Part shown: in pieces, positions 7,893 to 14,808 of the stretch
Layout of the letters: each line of letters starts with the position of its first letter
Position numbering within the stretch: position 1 is the first letter of the stretch
Assembly (NCBI GenBank): GCA_047614125.1
Contig: JBLHHI010000027.1
Location: forward strand, 1 to 30,566
Length of the DNA stretch: 30,566 nt
Direction: 5' to 3'
From: JBLHHI01 sp047614125
Lineage (GTDB): Bacteria > Bacteroidota > Bacteroidia > NS11-12g > UBA9320
Made by a program: the position numbers and the translations under genes
The notes under the pieces: model-generated
The model's database searches: none
What the model saw: only the letters and a program-made list of their open reading frames with translations
Told to the model about the DNA's origin: nothing

Positions 7893-7957
7893 GTTATACT
7901 TCGAAGGAGAGGCTTCAGGCTAGGGATTGCGGCCTAAGTATTCGTTCAAATAAATCC

Positions 7958-8614
7958 TTACCACTTTAAATTCTCATAATCGATATGGTCGTCATCACAA
8001 TCCAAATCATTGATGTTACAATGCATTCGTTTGGCATCTCTCTGCAGGTTTTTAAGATAGAAGTCATACTCCCAAGTACCAAAGCAGCCGGTTTTCAGCA
8101 ATTCTGGAATTTGTCGGAATGAAGACTTTCCTCCCATTAATTCCATGAACTTTACATTTATCAATCGCATATATTGATAGATATATGGATTGGAGGCATC
8201 TAGTCTACTCTCAATGTAGAGTGTAAGTTCCTTTCCCACTTTGGCGTCGTAATCAACCATTGCAGTCTTAATCAAATCTTCAATTGAACTTAAGGTGTGT
8301 TGTTCAGAGATATCCAACATGACCTTCCGCGAACAAAACCTGAGGATACTAAGTGAAAAAATAATATGTATCCAAGAAGATATAAAACCAACAAAGATTT
8401 TACCATTTTCCACTTTTACTTCCCTGGCTTCCATTGCAGTTTTTCTTACTTCGTACGAAAAACTGCTAATAAGCTTACCACGGTTTAGTTCTTCTTGCGT
8501 TTCATCCTCACTGCCCCATATTTTTAGAATAAGGTCATAGAGATGTTGAAGATCTTCAACACTACCCCATATTTCAACACCCCTTCCTTTTTTTGTTGGT
8601 ACCGCTTGCAACAT
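7958..8614 (-). CDS. DUF6904-like hypothetical protein
   Basis: A 218-residue soluble protein with no signal peptide. Its opening (MLQAVPTKKGRGVEIWGSV...DLQHLYDLI) resembles the family annotated as DUF6904, in which a short beta hairpin precedes an EDLxxLYDAL-type helix; the match is from memory and moderate. It continues with a YEVRKTAMEAREV segment that fits the same family. Function is unknown. It is the only minus-strand gene in the R3-R4 interval, transcribed against the neighbouring ATPase and Fic genes. Confidence 0.65.
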   Translation of the reverse strand: MLQAVPTKKGRGVEIWGSVEDLQHLYDLILKIWGSEDETQEELNRGKLISSFSYEVRKTAMEAREVKVENGKIFVGFISSWIHIIFSLSILRFCSRKVMLDISEQHTLSSIEDLIKTAMVDYDAKVGKELTLYIESRLDASNPYIYQYMRLINVKFMELMGGKSSFRQIPELLKTGCFGTWEYDFYLKNLQRDAKRMHCNINDLDCDDDHIDYENLKW

Positions 8615-8738
8615 TTTACTTTTTGATTCAAAAGAAGTAAATCATTTGAATATTCCTGCATACTAATCTTTTGATAAGTCAATTATTTAAAGGCTATCAA
8701 TACACTCAATTAGGAACTTTATTAAGAACACTGCACAA

Positions 8739-8789
8739 ACTATCTGTAGTCTGAGGCATGGATTGTGCGTTGGAGGCTACTGATTAATC
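8739..8789 (+). repeat. Hairpin repeat R4
   Basis: Full copy of the R unit (ACTATCTGTAGTCTGAGGC ... GTGCGTTGGAGGCTACTGATTAATC). One stem base is changed (GGCTAC for GACTAC). It lies upstream of the Fic gene. Confidence 0.85.
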
Positions 8790-8817
8790 CACTTACCAAC
8801 CACCCTTTCAGAAATAC

Positions 8818-8829
8818 TTTGCGTAAATT
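8818..8829 (+). promoter_or_regulatory. Shared leader motif TTTGCGTAAATT (copy 3)
   Basis: Third copy of the TTTGYGTAAATT 12-mer, 28 bp after R4 and 13 bp before the first site of the Fic leader. Confidence 0.4.
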
Positions 8830-8842
8830 TTAAAAGTTACAA

Positions 8843-8902
8843 CTCGTGAAAATATGACGTATTTTTGCATAAATTCACGAGTAATGCATGTTTAGTCGTG
8901 AA
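8843..8902 (+). promoter_or_regulatory. Three-site Fic leader (operator-like)
   Basis: CTCGTGAA (8843-8850), 23 bases, its exact inverse TTCACGAG (8874-8881), 13 bases, then GTCGTGAA (8895-8902), ending 16 bp before the Fic ATG. The same three sites with the same 23- and 13-base spacers occur at 9889-9948, although the spacer sequences have diverged. Constant spacing with drifting spacers points to a functional protein-binding array. Autoregulation by the helix-turn-helix tail of the Fic protein is a guess. Confidence 0.65.
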
Positions 8903-8918
8903 TAGATTATAGAGAAAC

Positions 8919-9791
8919 ATGAAACAGTTAACCAGACTTCTGCAACAAATACTCCTGCTCAAAGAGCGGTACTGCCGATTGGCTCCCGATAAGTTATCGC
9001 TGATTGAATTAATTAATGAAGCGGAAGTTGCCGAGCAAGTATATAACTCCAATGCAATTGAGAACAGCACCCTGTCGCTTGATGAAACAGAAAAGATTCT
9101 GTTGCAAATTGATTTGGATCGTTTTATCAATGAACGAGAACTCTTCGAAACAAAAAATTTGGCTCGAGTTGTAGCGTACATTAATCAAAAGGCAGCGGAA
9201 CAAAGTTTAACCCTTGAATCCATACTGCTCTTGCATAGAATGTTAATGAGCAACATTCGTGATGATATCGCCGGACGTTTTAGAAATAAGGACGAATGGG
9301 TTCGAGTAGCAAATCACATTGCACCAAATCCGCTTGATGTTGTCGGTCTTCTGAAAGAAATGCTAGCACAATATCATGCTAGTGACTCTATAAATATTGT
9401 ACAACGCGTGGCACAGTTCCATCTCACTTTTGAGCACATACACCCCTTTGTAGATGGAAACGGAAGAATAGGAAGAGTGCTCAACAATTACGCATTGCTC
9501 AGAAATAACCATGTACCCATTAATATCAAATTTATCAATCGATCGGAATATTATTCGGCATTTCAAGAATATGATCTAAAACGAACAACTTCCATTATGG
9601 AAGAAATTATTGCGAAGTCTCTTTGCCAGAGTTACCACAAACGCTTGGCTTACTTAGAGGGCAAGAAGATTATTCATTTATCTGAATTTGCTAAAAAATC
9701 AAATCAGTCGCATTCCAACTTGCTCAACAAGGCACATCGACAATCGATTGAAGCATTTCTGGAAAAAGGAGTTTGGAAGATTGGGGTTTAA
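8919..9791 (+). CDS. Class II Fic family protein (AMP transferase)
   Basis: A 290-residue Fic protein. The catalytic loop HPFVDGNGRIGR is at 175-186, with the catalytic His175 and all Fic motif residues intact, so it should transfer AMP (or another nucleotide part) to hydroxyl side chains of target proteins. The inhibitory motif (S/T)xxxE(G/N) is present as SNAIEN at 44-49, ahead of the Fic core, which defines class II (self-inhibited). The last 50 residues (IIHLSEFAKKSNQSHSNLLNKAHRQSIEAFL) look like a winged-helix DNA-binding tail. The start is set by the ATG directly after the three-site leader. It stands alone between R4 and R5. No Fic antitoxin gene is seen, consistent with built-in inhibition. 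Target unknown. Confidence 0.92.
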   Translation: MKQLTRLLQQILLLKERYCRLAPDKLSLIELINEAEVAEQVYNSNAIENSTLSLDETEKILLQIDLDRFINERELFETKNLARVVAYINQKAAEQSLTLESILLLHRMLMSNIRDDIAGRFRNKDEWVRVANHIAPNPLDVVGLLKEMLAQYHASDSINIVQRVAQFHLTFEHIHPFVDGNGRIGRVLNNYALLRNNHVPINIKFINRSEYYSAFQEYDLKRTTSIMEEIIAKSLCQSYHKRLAYLEGKKIIHLSEFAKKSNQSHSNLLNKAHRQSIEAFLEKGVWKIGV

Positions 9792-9817
9792 GGGAGTCAG
9801 ATTCAACAAAACACCCA

Positions 9818-9868
9818 ACTATCTCAAGTCTGAGGCTTGGATAGTGCGTTGCAGACTAAAGATTAATA
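9818..9868 (+). repeat. Hairpin repeat R5
   Basis: AACTATCTCAAGTCTGAGGC ... AGTGCGTTGCAGACTAAAGATTAAT: full-length R unit with several changes in the arms. It begins 27 bp after the Fic stop codon and is followed by a second Fic-type leader. Confidence 0.8.
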
Positions 9869-9888
9869 GTAGTATGTAAATACAACAA

Positions 9889-9948
9889 CTCGTGAAAAGA
9901 TGCGGAATTTTTAGGCAAATTCACGAGTAAAGAGTGGTTAGTCGTGAA
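9889..9948 (+). promoter_or_regulatory. Orphan second Fic-type leader
   Basis: CTCGTGAA (9889-9896), TTCACGAG (9920-9927) and GTCGTGAA (9941-9948) repeat the layout of 8843-8902 with identical 23- and 13-base gaps. Resemblance to the Fic 5' end continues to about 9975 (AGAGAAGCGTAAAACAC against AGAGAAACATGAAACAG), but the start codon is destroyed. No Fic gene follows. Confidence 0.65.
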
Positions 9949-9994
9949 TAAATAACAGAGAAGCGTAAAACACAACCATCCTGGATCGCATTGG

Positions 9995-10365
9995 TTAATT
10001 CGTACAAAGAATGGCCACTTCCTTACCCATCCAAGAGCTATAGGCCTTTGCGCCCGCTTGATTTAAGTGATTTGCATCGTACCAATAGTTTTCATTTTCG
10101 AGAATTTCGCGGGGTGGCATCAATAGTTTTCCGTATTTTTCATAGGTTTCTTGCTCTCTTGGTTTAGCATATTTGCGTCCGTATGATGGGAAATAGTAAA
10201 ACACTAGCGTAATTTTTTCTTTCTTGCACAATTCGGCAATTTTAGAAATGTAAGAACGCGGGAAACGGAGGTGGAAATCTCTTTCTATTTTTGTTAGCTC
10301 AACTTTGGGCTCATGTCGCTTAGATTTTACATGTTTAAGTAGATCAATGGAAGCCGTATCTCGAT
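9995..10365 (-). pseudogene. SGNH-hydrolase remnant (MBOAT partner)
   Basis: An open reading frame reads from about 10365 to the stop near 9995. It ends with MPPREILENENYWYDANHLN-QAGAKAYSSWMG, where D-A-N-H-L-N resembles the C-terminal D-x-x-H block of SGNH/GDSL acetylesterases encoded next to MBOAT acyltransferases. The frame has no start codon and no signal peptide or N-terminal GDSL block. It overlaps the 3' end of the MBOAT remnant in another frame, so a deletion probably fused the two genes. It is unlikely to be functional. Confidence 0.65.
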
Positions 10366-10822
10366 GTTAGAAACCCGATTTCCGCCAAGTGGAATGTAAA
10401 CATAATCGCGAAACCAGGTTGAAAGAGAGATGTGCCATCGAGACCAAAATTCGGTAAACGAAGAGGCAAAATAGGGCGTCCTGAAATTTTGCATTAGGTC
10501 AAAACCGAGCATACGAGAAATACCAATGGCGATGTCGGAGTAGCCCGAAAAATCGGCATAGATCTGAATGGCAAAGAACGTAACCCCTAGAATGGTTGAA
10601 AGTCCAGAAAAGGACTGGTCGGCTGCAAAGATGTTATCGGTTAGAATACCGAAATTGTAGGCAATAACTACCTTTTTGAAAACCCCCCATATTACTAAGC
10701 GCAATCCTTCAACGCAAAGTTTGTAATTGAAGAGATTCTTCTTGTTAAACTGAGGAAGTAGATGACTGGCTCCTTAAATGGGTCCGGCAACCAACTGAGG
10801 AAAGAAGGCCACAAAAGCGAAA
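10366..10822 (-). pseudogene. MBOAT acyltransferase remnant, middle part
   Basis: Read from 10822 leftward, the frame gives FFAFVAFFPQLVAGPI, then a TAA stop at 10774-10776 where family members have ER, then GASHLLPQF, RLVIWGVFKKVVIAYN and FTEFWSRWHISLSTWFRDY, followed by IPLGGNRVS. These are signature segments of MBOAT (DltB/AlgI-like) membrane O-acyltransferases, including one conserved His. The second catalytic His region (WHG type) is missing because the sequence breaks near 10370 into the SGNH remnant. The stop codon and truncation make this a pseudogene. Confidence 0.8.
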
Positions 10823-10940
10823 AAACCCTATTAGCTTCGTTGAAATCAGTCGGTTTATAAACATAAACCTTCCTGTTTTCGCCTTACTACTTGGGTTCTA
10901 TACAAATCTGAATTTGAAAAGATTAATCGAACTCAGGTTA
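10823..10940 (+). repeat. 118-bp repeat, copy C2, interrupting the MBOAT gene
   Basis: Second copy of the repeat at 7771-7888. It sits exactly between the two MBOAT fragments and replaces roughly 50 codons of the gene, ending at the codons for FFIDN. The left part of the larger inverted-arm element is not present here. Confidence 0.85.
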
Positions 10941-11281
10941 TCAATAAAGAAATTGAAATATTTAAAAAAAGCAAGAATTCCCAAGTTCACTGCAACACTC
11001 GCAATCATAAACGCTCGTTTTGCTTTCCGCTCTTTTGATCTTAAGATCAGTTTGCCTAGGAAGTAGTCCAAAAATGAACTTATTATGATTAGTCCGAGAA
11101 ATCTAAAATCCCACCAACCATAGAAAAGATAGCTTGCCGCAACGATGAAAACATTCCTAAAACCCAGCGAAAATCTTTTGTTTATCCACCAAAATGTCTG
11201 GGAAAACAGTATAAAAAACACCAGAAAGGCCGCCGAATTAGGGTCTGCTAAAAAAGGGTCTACACGATTGACAGTCAACAC
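10941..11281 (-). pseudogene. MBOAT acyltransferase remnant, N-terminal part
   Basis: Encodes about 115 residues of the N-terminus: AAFLVFFILFSQTFWW, then RNVFIVAASYLFYGWWDFR, SFLDYFLGKLIL and GILAFFKYFNFFIDN. ASYLFYGWWD and SFLDYFLG are typical first-domain segments of MBOAT alginate-type acyltransferases. The frame runs into repeat C2 and then off homology. It starts from a GTG at 11281, and the original start is uncertain because an insertion sequence fragment lies just upstream. Confidence 0.8.
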
Positions 11282-11360
11282 ATTAAGTGGATAACTTTGT
11301 GGTATTTTTGTTGCATAAATGCAAGGGTAAGTAGATTATTATAAAAAAATCATTGCGCTT

Positions 11361-11771
11361 ATGGTCAAATATGAATCGCCTACTCAGTTGTCAATAGAAG
11401 AATTCAAAACACCTTTCCAGTCAACGTTACTACCTGATAATAAGTGGGTTAAGTTGAGTGCAATAGTTCCGTGGGACAAATTTGCCTCTGCCTACATTGC
11501 TATGATGAATACTGGATTTGGTAGACCTGGAATCTCACCACGCGTTGTTTTGGGATCATTAATCATAAAACATATTGAGAAACTTGACGACAGAGGAGTA
11601 ATTGCCGCAATCCAAGAGAATATTTATATGCAGTATTTCATTGGACTAAAAGCCTTTGATCCGCACCCTGTTTTTGATCCATCGTTATTTGTTGAACTTA
11701 GAAAACGCGTTGGATCTGATATTTTTGATGCGCTAAATGTAGACTTGATAAAATCATTTAGTGAGAAATAA
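11361..11771 (+). pseudogene. IS5-type transposase, N-terminal fragment (DUF772)
   Basis: 136 residues from the ATG at 11361 match the N-terminal domain of IS5/IS1182-type transposases of Bacteroidota: YESPTQLSIEEFKTPF, KLSAIVPWDKFASAYI, GRPGISPRVVLGSLIIKH, NIYMQYFIGLKAFDPHPVFDP. The frame stops at SFSEK, before the DDE catalytic domain, and no catalytic part follows. It is a remnant next to the decayed MBOAT genes. Terminal inverted repeats were not identified. Confidence 0.85.
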
Positions 11772-11825
11772 GCACCAATGAACTATTTTTGATAGCCTTT
11801 GCGGAAACCTTTCTTTAAACCGGTT

Positions 11826-12878
11826 ATGTTCAGATCCTTGCTCATTGGTTTCAACATACTTTGTTTGGCCCAATTAGGGCTCTGCCAAGATACCTTGACG
11901 AGATCCGAAGACGCCCCAAATGACACCTTCATGATCTATCACGGCGATCAAAAGGCTGGAATGATGGTAAATGGGCGAAGGGAAGGTTACTGGGTGAACA
12001 GAGCACACACAGGCTATAAGGTTATTAATCAATATGTCGCAGATTCGTTAATTTCATCCACTTCTTTTTACCCAACAGGCTCGGTTTTTTCAACCTTTAC
12101 TCAAACAGATTCTTCCTCATCAACGTATTACTTCAGACTTAATGGCGATACCTGCGTATGGGCGCATGAGCTTCATGGATTACCTCATGGCACGTTTAGA
12201 AGTAGGTACTTAAATGGAAGTATTTTTATTGACGCACATTATTTGAATGGAAGAATGCTTTACTATAGAGAGCTCGATACATTCGAAATTCCATCAGACT
12301 CTTCGTGGGTAACCGAAGGCAGTGGTTATATAATAAATCGGGTTTATAAAGGAGATGAGGTGTTTTATCGCTGGGAGACTTTTGGCAAAGGGTATGTTGA
12401 CGGCCTTGTTGATAGCATGAGCATTAAAGACTCACTAGGGAGGCATACCATATACGGCAAATTACGCCAAAATGCGGAATTCGAAAAATATGAGATGTTT
12501 AGATCGGATAGCTTGTTTGTTTTAAAAGCAGCAAATATTTTAGTACCCTATGGTGGTAAACGCAGATTTGAACCTGCTATCTTTGAAGAAGGTCAAGCCG
12601 CAATGTATCAGTTTATCGCTGATCATATTGATCTCCCTCCCCCGGATAAGAAGTTCATTATTACGGTTCGAGTAGAATTCACTATTGATGAATACGGGTT
12701 GGTTTCAGGAATAAGCATTAAAGATCCAAAAAGAAAGTTGAAAGACGACGAATTAGCTGTGGTCGAGTTGGCAAAAAAAGTGGTTATAAAAATGAGTGGA
12801 AAGTGGCATCCTGCTACTGAAAATGGAATCCCTGTGGAAATGTCGCTTATTTTGCCAATACGGGTTGATACTCGATAA
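11826..12878 (+). CDS. MORN/YwqK-like protein with TonB C-terminal domain
   Basis: A 350-residue protein starting at the ATG at 11826, which gives a signal peptide (MFRSLLIGFNILCLAQLGLCQ); the in-frame TTG at 11799 is less likely. The first half has MORN-like repeats (GMMVNGRREGYWVN, ELHGLPHGTFRSRYLNG). The last 90 residues form a TonB-C-like domain: FIITVRVEFTIDEYGLVSGISIKD, then a helix (DDELAVVELAKKVVIKM), then SGKWHPATENGIPVEMSLILPI. It lacks the usual N-terminal membrane anchor and proline linker of a true TonB, so energy transduction is doubtful. Such proteins are common in Bacteroidota, with unknown roles. It converges with the SUMF1-type gene. Confidence 0.75.
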   Translation: MFRSLLIGFNILCLAQLGLCQDTLTRSEDAPNDTFMIYHGDQKAGMMVNGRREGYWVNRAHTGYKVINQYVADSLISSTSFYPTGSVFSTFTQTDSSSSTYYFRLNGDTCVWAHELHGLPHGTFRSRYLNGSIFIDAHYLNGRMLYYRELDTFEIPSDSSWVTEGSGYIINRVYKGDEVFYRWETFGKGYVDGLVDSMSIKDSLGRHTIYGKLRQNAEFEKYEMFRSDSLFVLKAANILVPYGGKRRFEPAIFEEGQAAMYQFIADHIDLPPPDKKFIITVRVEFTIDEYGLVSGISIKDPKRKLKDDELAVVELAKKVVIKMSGKWHPATENGIPVEMSLILPIRVDTR

Positions 12879-12959
12879 TGGGCTGAGATTGTTAAGACCG
12901 GTTTTATTATGGTGATATTATCAAAAAATTAACTCTGGTGAATCCCAATGGGCGTTTTC

Positions 12960-14723
12960 TTAATCCCATTTAACCTGATACTGCTTTTTAACCGGCATAC
13001 TGGTATAGGGTAAAATGCACCGAAAGCCCACATCACTTCGCGCACTATCTGGGTGCATTCCTTCACGATGATTAAAGTTTGGATCCTTCCATGTGCCGCC
13101 GCAGATTAGTCGATTGTCATTTAAATTTTTAGCTGGTATTACTTCATATTTGGCTGCAACATGCTCAAAGTAAATGCCTTTGGCATCCACAAAAAAGAAT
13201 TGTACGGAGGGAACACTGATGTAAAAAAAATGGTGACGGTACTGCTTATCCCACGATTGTTTAACCCAGTTGTAAGCGGCACGGTGAACCGAATCGAGTG
13301 GTAAGTGGGCATAGGGATTGGTTGGCTTGGATTGGTATTGATTGTAATAATTGTTTTGATTGTAATTTAAACTTTGGTTAAGTGCGTATGAAGCTGCCAA
13401 AACCAGCGGATTATAACCGGACGGACGGTTTTGATTGGATTGCTGAACAAGTTTGAAGTAGTTGATGTATGTGCTGTAAACCGCCTCTGTGTGATGTGCA
13501 TAAAACGAATTGTAGTTGTTGTATAAGAGGTAGACTTTTGGATCAACATAGGTTTGAATTGTATCGTAGCCGATGAATGTGCGAGTGGGTTTCGTTTTGG
13601 GCTTTTGAACCCACATTGGGCTTCCATCGGTATTGCTTCCCAAAATTCGAATGGGTAGTTGGCCAACGCTGTCTTTTAGATCGATGATACCGTATGCGTC
13701 GTAAATGTTAATTTTACTTTTATCGGTTTCAAAGCCGTTGAGTGCAAAATATTCTTGAAGACTTTGCCACGAAGTTTGGGCTTCATCTGTATAGTAATTC
13801 AGCAACCACTCCCGAACATTTCCGGCTACATTGCTGGGCTTTTCGTTGGATGGATTTAGATATGGACCTTGAATTCCCTGCTTGTATTGGTCGTTGTTTT
13901 GGGCGGATGCTACTCCTTCGAGCTTCCATGCATCGTCGTAATCTTTTACCACAGTGCCGTGTTCATAATCATCTGTAGTAGCTTGGAATTCGTACCACCG
14001 CATCCAACGAAAGGTGGGATAGTTTTTACCATATGGGTATTTACCAAAATACGTATTCTCGGTATTTTCATCAGCAAGCAATTCCCATTCGGCTTCTGTG
14101 GGTAGCCGATAGCCTGCGTGCAAAATTCCATCCGTCCATTCTACATGCCGAACCATGTTTTTACGAACTTTAATTGAGTGGTTTTCAGCGGCTTGGAACT
14201 GCCCATAAAGAAAACTTTCCGTATTAAAATTTTCCTCATTCATCTGATTGAAATCAGGGCTATGCAATTTGGTTTTAATGAGCAAATCTTCATTTAACCG
14301 ATCGGTTTTCCATGTAAGATAATTCTGAATTTGATTCCAACTGGCTCCAACAATTGGGTAATACGCAAAGGCTGGGTGTTCCATGTGATATACCAAGGAT
14401 GGATCATTAAAGCGGTGTATATCAGTGGCTTGTTTGGACTTGATACGGGCATTCCAAGCAATTTCCGGATAATCCACAAATACGTTTTGCAACCAACGCA
14501 GGTAAATCACATAGTTAATATTTGCCTCTTCCGATACCCCAACGTAAAACGATGGAACCTTACCGTTGCCGGGCACAAAGACCATGTCGGGTGGAGCGGT
14601 TTGGCCATGTAAAAGATTGTCTTTTGCATGATTGATAGGAAGCTTGGTACATGCTGAGGAACAAATAATAATTGCACCTAAAAGGATGGCAACAAGCTTG
14701 AAATTGAATAGTGGCGGTTTCAT
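12960..14723 (-). CDS. SUMF1/FGE-sulfatase-domain lipoprotein (GldJ/GldK-like)
   Basis: A lipoprotein of 587 residues from the ATG at 14723 (an ATG nine bases upstream is also possible). The signal IIICSSAC places the lipid Cys near residue 25. The C-lectin-like SUMF1 fold is shown by YRLPTEAEWELLADE, by NVAGNVREWLLNYY, and by a final GGTWKDPNFNHREGMHP...VGFRC. These are the hallmark blocks of the family shared with formylglycine-generating enzyme and the gliding proteins GldJ/GldK. The paired catalytic Cys residues of true FGE are not evident, so a structural role is more likely. The long insert between the blocks is Tyr/Asn-rich. It follows the WG-repeat gene by 85 bp. Confidence 0.85.
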   Translation of the reverse strand: MKPPLFNFKLVAILLGAIIICSSACTKLPINHAKDNLLHGQTAPPDMVFVPGNGKVPSFYVGVSEEANINYVIYLRWLQNVFVDYPEIAWNARIKSKQATDIHRFNDPSLVYHMEHPAFAYYPIVGASWNQIQNYLTWKTDRLNEDLLIKTKLHSPDFNQMNEENFNTESFLYGQFQAAENHSIKVRKNMVRHVEWTDGILHAGYRLPTEAEWELLADENTENTYFGKYPYGKNYPTFRWMRWYEFQATTDDYEHGTVVKDYDDAWKLEGVASAQNNDQYKQGIQGPYLNPSNEKPSNVAGNVREWLLNYYTDEAQTSWQSLQEYFALNGFETDKSKINIYDAYGIIDLKDSVGQLPIRILGSNTDGSPMWVQKPKTKPTRTFIGYDTIQTYVDPKVYLLYNNYNSFYAHHTEAVYSTYINYFKLVQQSNQNRPSGYNPLVLAASYALNQSLNYNQNNYYNQYQSKPTNPYAHLPLDSVHRAAYNWVKQSWDKQYRHHFFYISVPSVQFFFVDAKGIYFEHVAAKYEVIPAKNLNDNRLICGGTWKDPNFNHREGMHPDSARSDVGFRCILPYTSMPVKKQYQVKWD

Positions 14724-14808
14724 ACTAACCATGACGCAAAGAACGGGATTTGGGTTGGTAGTTTTTGAAGATAGCTCTAAGATCCAGTACTAATCCGCTC
14801 AAAGTAAC

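Larger units (their letters stand above)
7428..7957. other. Intergenic region with R3 and an inverted-repeat element
   Basis: Holds hairpin repeat R3 (7488-7539), an element with inverted arms (about 7621-7892), and inside it repeat C1 (7771-7888). An 87-codon open frame from a TTG at 7519 begins inside R3 and stops inside C1, so I do not call it a gene. Confidence 0.6.
8615..8918. other. Intergenic region with R4 and the Fic leader
   Basis: Contains hairpin repeat R4 (8739-8789), the shared 12-mer TTTGCGTAAATT (8818-8829) and the three-site Fic leader (8843-8902). The first 120 bp are presumably the upstream region of the DUF6904-like gene; no clear promoter is seen in them. Confidence 0.6.

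Noticed and set aside
5129..9868. Integron attC sites
   Set aside because: Some R copies have ACCCAAC and GTTGGAG-like ends, but the two do not form the nested arms of attC, the GTTRRRY match fails, and no integrase is present.
12940..12975. Possible bidirectional terminator between the TonB-C and SUMF1-type genes (AATGGG...CCCATT)
   Set aside because: Six-bp arms with a 12-base loop that includes a stop codon and no T-run on either side; too weak.
13970..13990. Further copy of the R repeat (CATCTGTAGTAGCTTGG)
   Set aside because: Short chance similarity within the SUMF1-type coding sequence; no second arm.
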